Made by a program: the position numbers and the translations under genes. Below are positions 62,640 through 64,000 of a DNA stretch of 64,000 bases, in pieces. Every line of letters starts with the position of its first letter. Positions within the stretch are counted from its first letter, which is position 1. Source of the stretch: Nonomuraea pusilla (GTDB lineage Bacteria; Actinomycetota; Actinomycetes; Streptosporangiales; Streptosporangiaceae); contig NZ_FOBF01000014.1 of assembly GCF_900109355.1 (NCBI RefSeq), positions 170,585 to 234,584 on the forward strand. Direction: 5' to 3'. Under the pieces are notes generated by a model, which worked only from the letters and a program-made list of their open reading frames with translations, did not search any database and was not told the origin of the DNA.

Positions 62640-63443
62640 GTGGAAAGCGAGCACACTCGCGAGGAGAAACCCGGCATCACCAGGAAGACGCTGTTCAAGG
62701 CGGCTCTCATAGCGACCCCGGTGCCCCTGCTCATCGGACAGGTCCCCGCACTCGCCCGCGACGCCGCGGGCACCGGGCAGACCCTCACCCCCACCCCGTA
62801 CTGCGACGACGGCGACGACCCCACGCCCCCTCAGATCGAGGGCCCCTACTTCAAGCCGAACTCCCCCCAGCGGAGCGTCCTCCCAGGGGCGGGAACCACG
62901 CTCACCCTCAGCGGCTACGTCTTCGGCCTCTCCTGCCAGCCCCTCGCGAACGTCCTGCTGGACTTCTGGCAGGCCGACAGCAACGGCGCGTACGACAACG
63001 TCACCTACAACTTCCGCGGCCACCAGTACACGAACGCGCAGGGCGCCTACAAACTCACCACGATCGTGCCCGGCCTGTACCCGGGCCGTACCCGGCACAT
63101 CCACGTGAAGGTCCAGGCCCCGAACCAGCCGATCCTCACCACGCAGCTGTACTTCCCCGGCGAGCCGCGCAACAGCACCGACACCATCTTCGACCCGGCA
63201 CTGCTCATGACCGTGCGGACCGTCGGCACCGGCCGCGAGGCCACGTTCGACTTCGTGCTCAACGTCAAGGGCGGCCCCCCGACGAGCCCGCCCCCGGGCG
63301 GCGGAACCTGGCAGGCAGGGGTGACCTACCAGGCGGGCGACCAGGTCACCTACGGTGGGGCGACGTACCGGTGCCTGCAGGGGCACCTGTCACAGGCGGG
63401 TTGGGAACCACCCAACGTCCCGGCCCTGTGGCAGCGCGTCTGA
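62640..63443 (+). CDS. Secreted intradiol dioxygenase with C-terminal chitin/lignin-binding module
   Basis: A 267-residue exported protein. A Tat-like or Sec signal lies at 12-40 (TRKTLFKAALIATPVPLLIG). The dioxygenase domain spans about 55-210 with likely iron ligands Tyr118, Tyr147, His153 and His155 (NGAYDN, PGLYPGRTRHIHVKV). After a PTSPPPGGG linker, residues 222-267 form a CBM5/12 (ChtBD3) module, WQAGVTYQAGDQVTYGGATYRCLQGH. This domain combination is known from a Streptomyces enzyme that binds lignin/chitin and cleaves catechols. GAGGAGG precedes the GTG. It should act outside the cell on aromatic debris. Confidence 0.88.
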   Translation: MESEHTREEKPGITRKTLFKAALIATPVPLLIGQVPALARDAAGTGQTLTPTPYCDDGDDPTPPQIEGPYFKPNSPQRSVLPGAGTTLTLSGYVFGLSCQPLANVLLDFWQADSNGAYDNVTYNFRGHQYTNAQGAYKLTTIVPGLYPGRTRHIHVKVQAPNQPILTTQLYFPGEPRNSTDTIFDPALLMTVRTVGTGREATFDFVLNVKGGPPTSPPPGGGTWQAGVTYQAGDQVTYGGATYRCLQGHLSQAGWEPPNVPALWQRV

Positions 63444-63465
63444 CCTCCTGGTCCCCGGAAACACG

Positions 63466-63497
63466 AGAGGGCCACCCCGCCGGCGGGGTGGCCCTCT
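63466..63497 (+). terminator. Terminator of the dioxygenase gene
   Basis: A perfect 32-nt palindrome, AGAGGGCCACCCCGCC followed directly by its complement, then TTTGCTTG. It lies 23 nt after the stop and may serve both strands. Confidence 0.85.
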
Positions 63498-63644
63498 TTG
63501 CTTGTTCACGCACAACCCAAGAAACCCGAAACCGAGACTCCGCCGCCGGCCATCGGACCGTCCGGCGAGCACCAACGTCGGGCAAACGCCAGAAGGGCCG
63601 CCCGCCTCCCCGGAACAGGGAAGCAGACGACCCTCGACGGAAAC

Positions 63645-63682
63645 GAGAAAAGGCCCCACGCGTAGGCGTGAGGCCCTTTCTC
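63645..63682 (-). terminator. Terminator of the rRNA operon
   Basis: GAGAAAAGGCCCCACGC and GCGTGAGGCCCTTTCTC pair with two G-U or mismatched positions around GTAG. It is 13 nt past the 5S 3' end on the minus strand. Confidence 0.75.
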
Positions 63683-63694
63683 ATCTAAAGTTTG

Positions 63695-63810
63695 TGCGGC
63701 GGCGACCTACTCTCCCACACCCTCCCGAGTGCAGTACCATCGGCGCAGAGAAGCTTAACTTCCGGGTTCGGAATGTAACCGGGTGTTTCCTTCCCGCCAT
63801 AACCACCGCA
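63695..63810 (-). rRNA. rrf: 5S rRNA
   Basis: A 116-nt gene. Its 5' end TGCGGTGG pairs with the 3' end CCGCCGCA. It contains the conserved loop ACCCGGTTACATTCCGAACC and AAGTTAAGCTTCTC, GCGCCGATGGTACTGC, and GGGAGAGTAGGTCGCC. It follows 23S in the order usual for rrn operons. Confidence 0.95.
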
Positions 63811-63871
63811 ACACCACGAGACCGTTTGCTGTCTCAGAATTGCGTAGCGGACGCGAGCAAGAAAAGCTTTA

Positions 63872-64000
63872 TGGTCAAGTCCTCGGCCTATTAGTACCGG
63901 TCAGCTCCACACGTTACCATGCTTCCACCTCCGGCCTATCAACCCGGTCGTCTACCGGGGGCCTTACCCACTCTCGTGGTGGGAGACCTCATCTCAAGGC
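63872..64000 (-). rRNA. rrl: 23S rRNA, 3' end (partial)
   Basis: The minus strand reads the last part of 23S: GGCCTTGAGATGAGGTCTCC near the window edge, then CCCGGTAGACGACCGGGTTGATAGGCCGG and GTAACGTGTGGAGCTGACCGGTACTAATAGGCCGAGG. The exact 3' end is approximate (within about 6 nt). The remainder and 16S lie beyond the window. Confidence 0.93.

Overview
The window is very GC-rich DNA with long coding frames, GTG and TTG starts, many 4-nt stop/start overlaps, mycothiol-type enzyme families, an F420-type luciferase-like oxidoreductase, and an mre/rod cell-shape cluster next to ndk, folC, an RNase E/G gene, rplU-rpmA-obg and proBA. This fits a sporulating filamentous actinomycete, most likely a Streptosporangiales relative (Nonomuraea/Streptosporangium type). 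The genus is inference, because no species marker other than the 5S gene and a 23S fragment is visible.

Layout. About 1-36 kb is accessory and metabolic. It starts with a truncated VWA lipoprotein and an orphan asparagine-synthetase-like protein. A three-gene type III polyketide synthase operon follows, with a divergent GlxA-type regulator. From 9.4 to 18.2 kb, all on the minus strand, lies a complete L-arabinose system: binding protein, ATPase and permease (ChvE/MmsA/MmsB type), a LacI-family regulator, then araB-araD-araA coupled by 4-nt overlaps. An alditol oxidase gene sits downstream. LacI-type palindromes lie in front of the binding protein gene and inside the first codons of araB. Next come an M14 peptidase/TetR divergent pair around a near-perfect operator, a CynX-type transporter and an AlaX-like alanyl-tRNA editing protein directly upstream of a tRNA-Ala(GGC), small membrane proteins, a TudS/DUF523 desulfidase, an NhaA-thioredoxin fusion, and a membrane protein/HTH/oxidoreductase cassette behind a long dyad.

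From about 36 to 62.5 kb is the conserved actinobacterial core, almost all on the minus strand. Transcription runs folC, DUF4233, a transporter-like protein, ndk; mreB-mreC-mreD-mrdA-rodA; a B12-type radical SAM protein with its DUF2344 partner; RNase E/G; rplU-rpmA; obg; proB-proA; nadD-rsfS-histidine phosphatase; and a second tRNA-Ala(GGC). A protein kinase and an M48 peptidase are interposed between proA and nadD. The right end holds a secreted intradiol dioxygenase fused to a chitin/lignin-binding module, facing the 3' end of an rRNA operon (5S and the tail of 23S, minus strand).

The most unusual signals are: (1) tandem duplications that copy the stop-codon region of genes (tudS-like, an MFS gene and especially ndk, with five 25-nt units); (2) the type III PKS/methyltransferase/maleylpyruvate-isomerase-like operon; (3) the AlaX-like gene abutting tRNA-Ala; (4) the orphan asparagine-synthetase fold with altered catalytic motifs; (5) 12-nt in-frame repeats in two surface or membrane proteins. 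No CRISPR array, prophage, insertion sequence or obvious defence system was seen.
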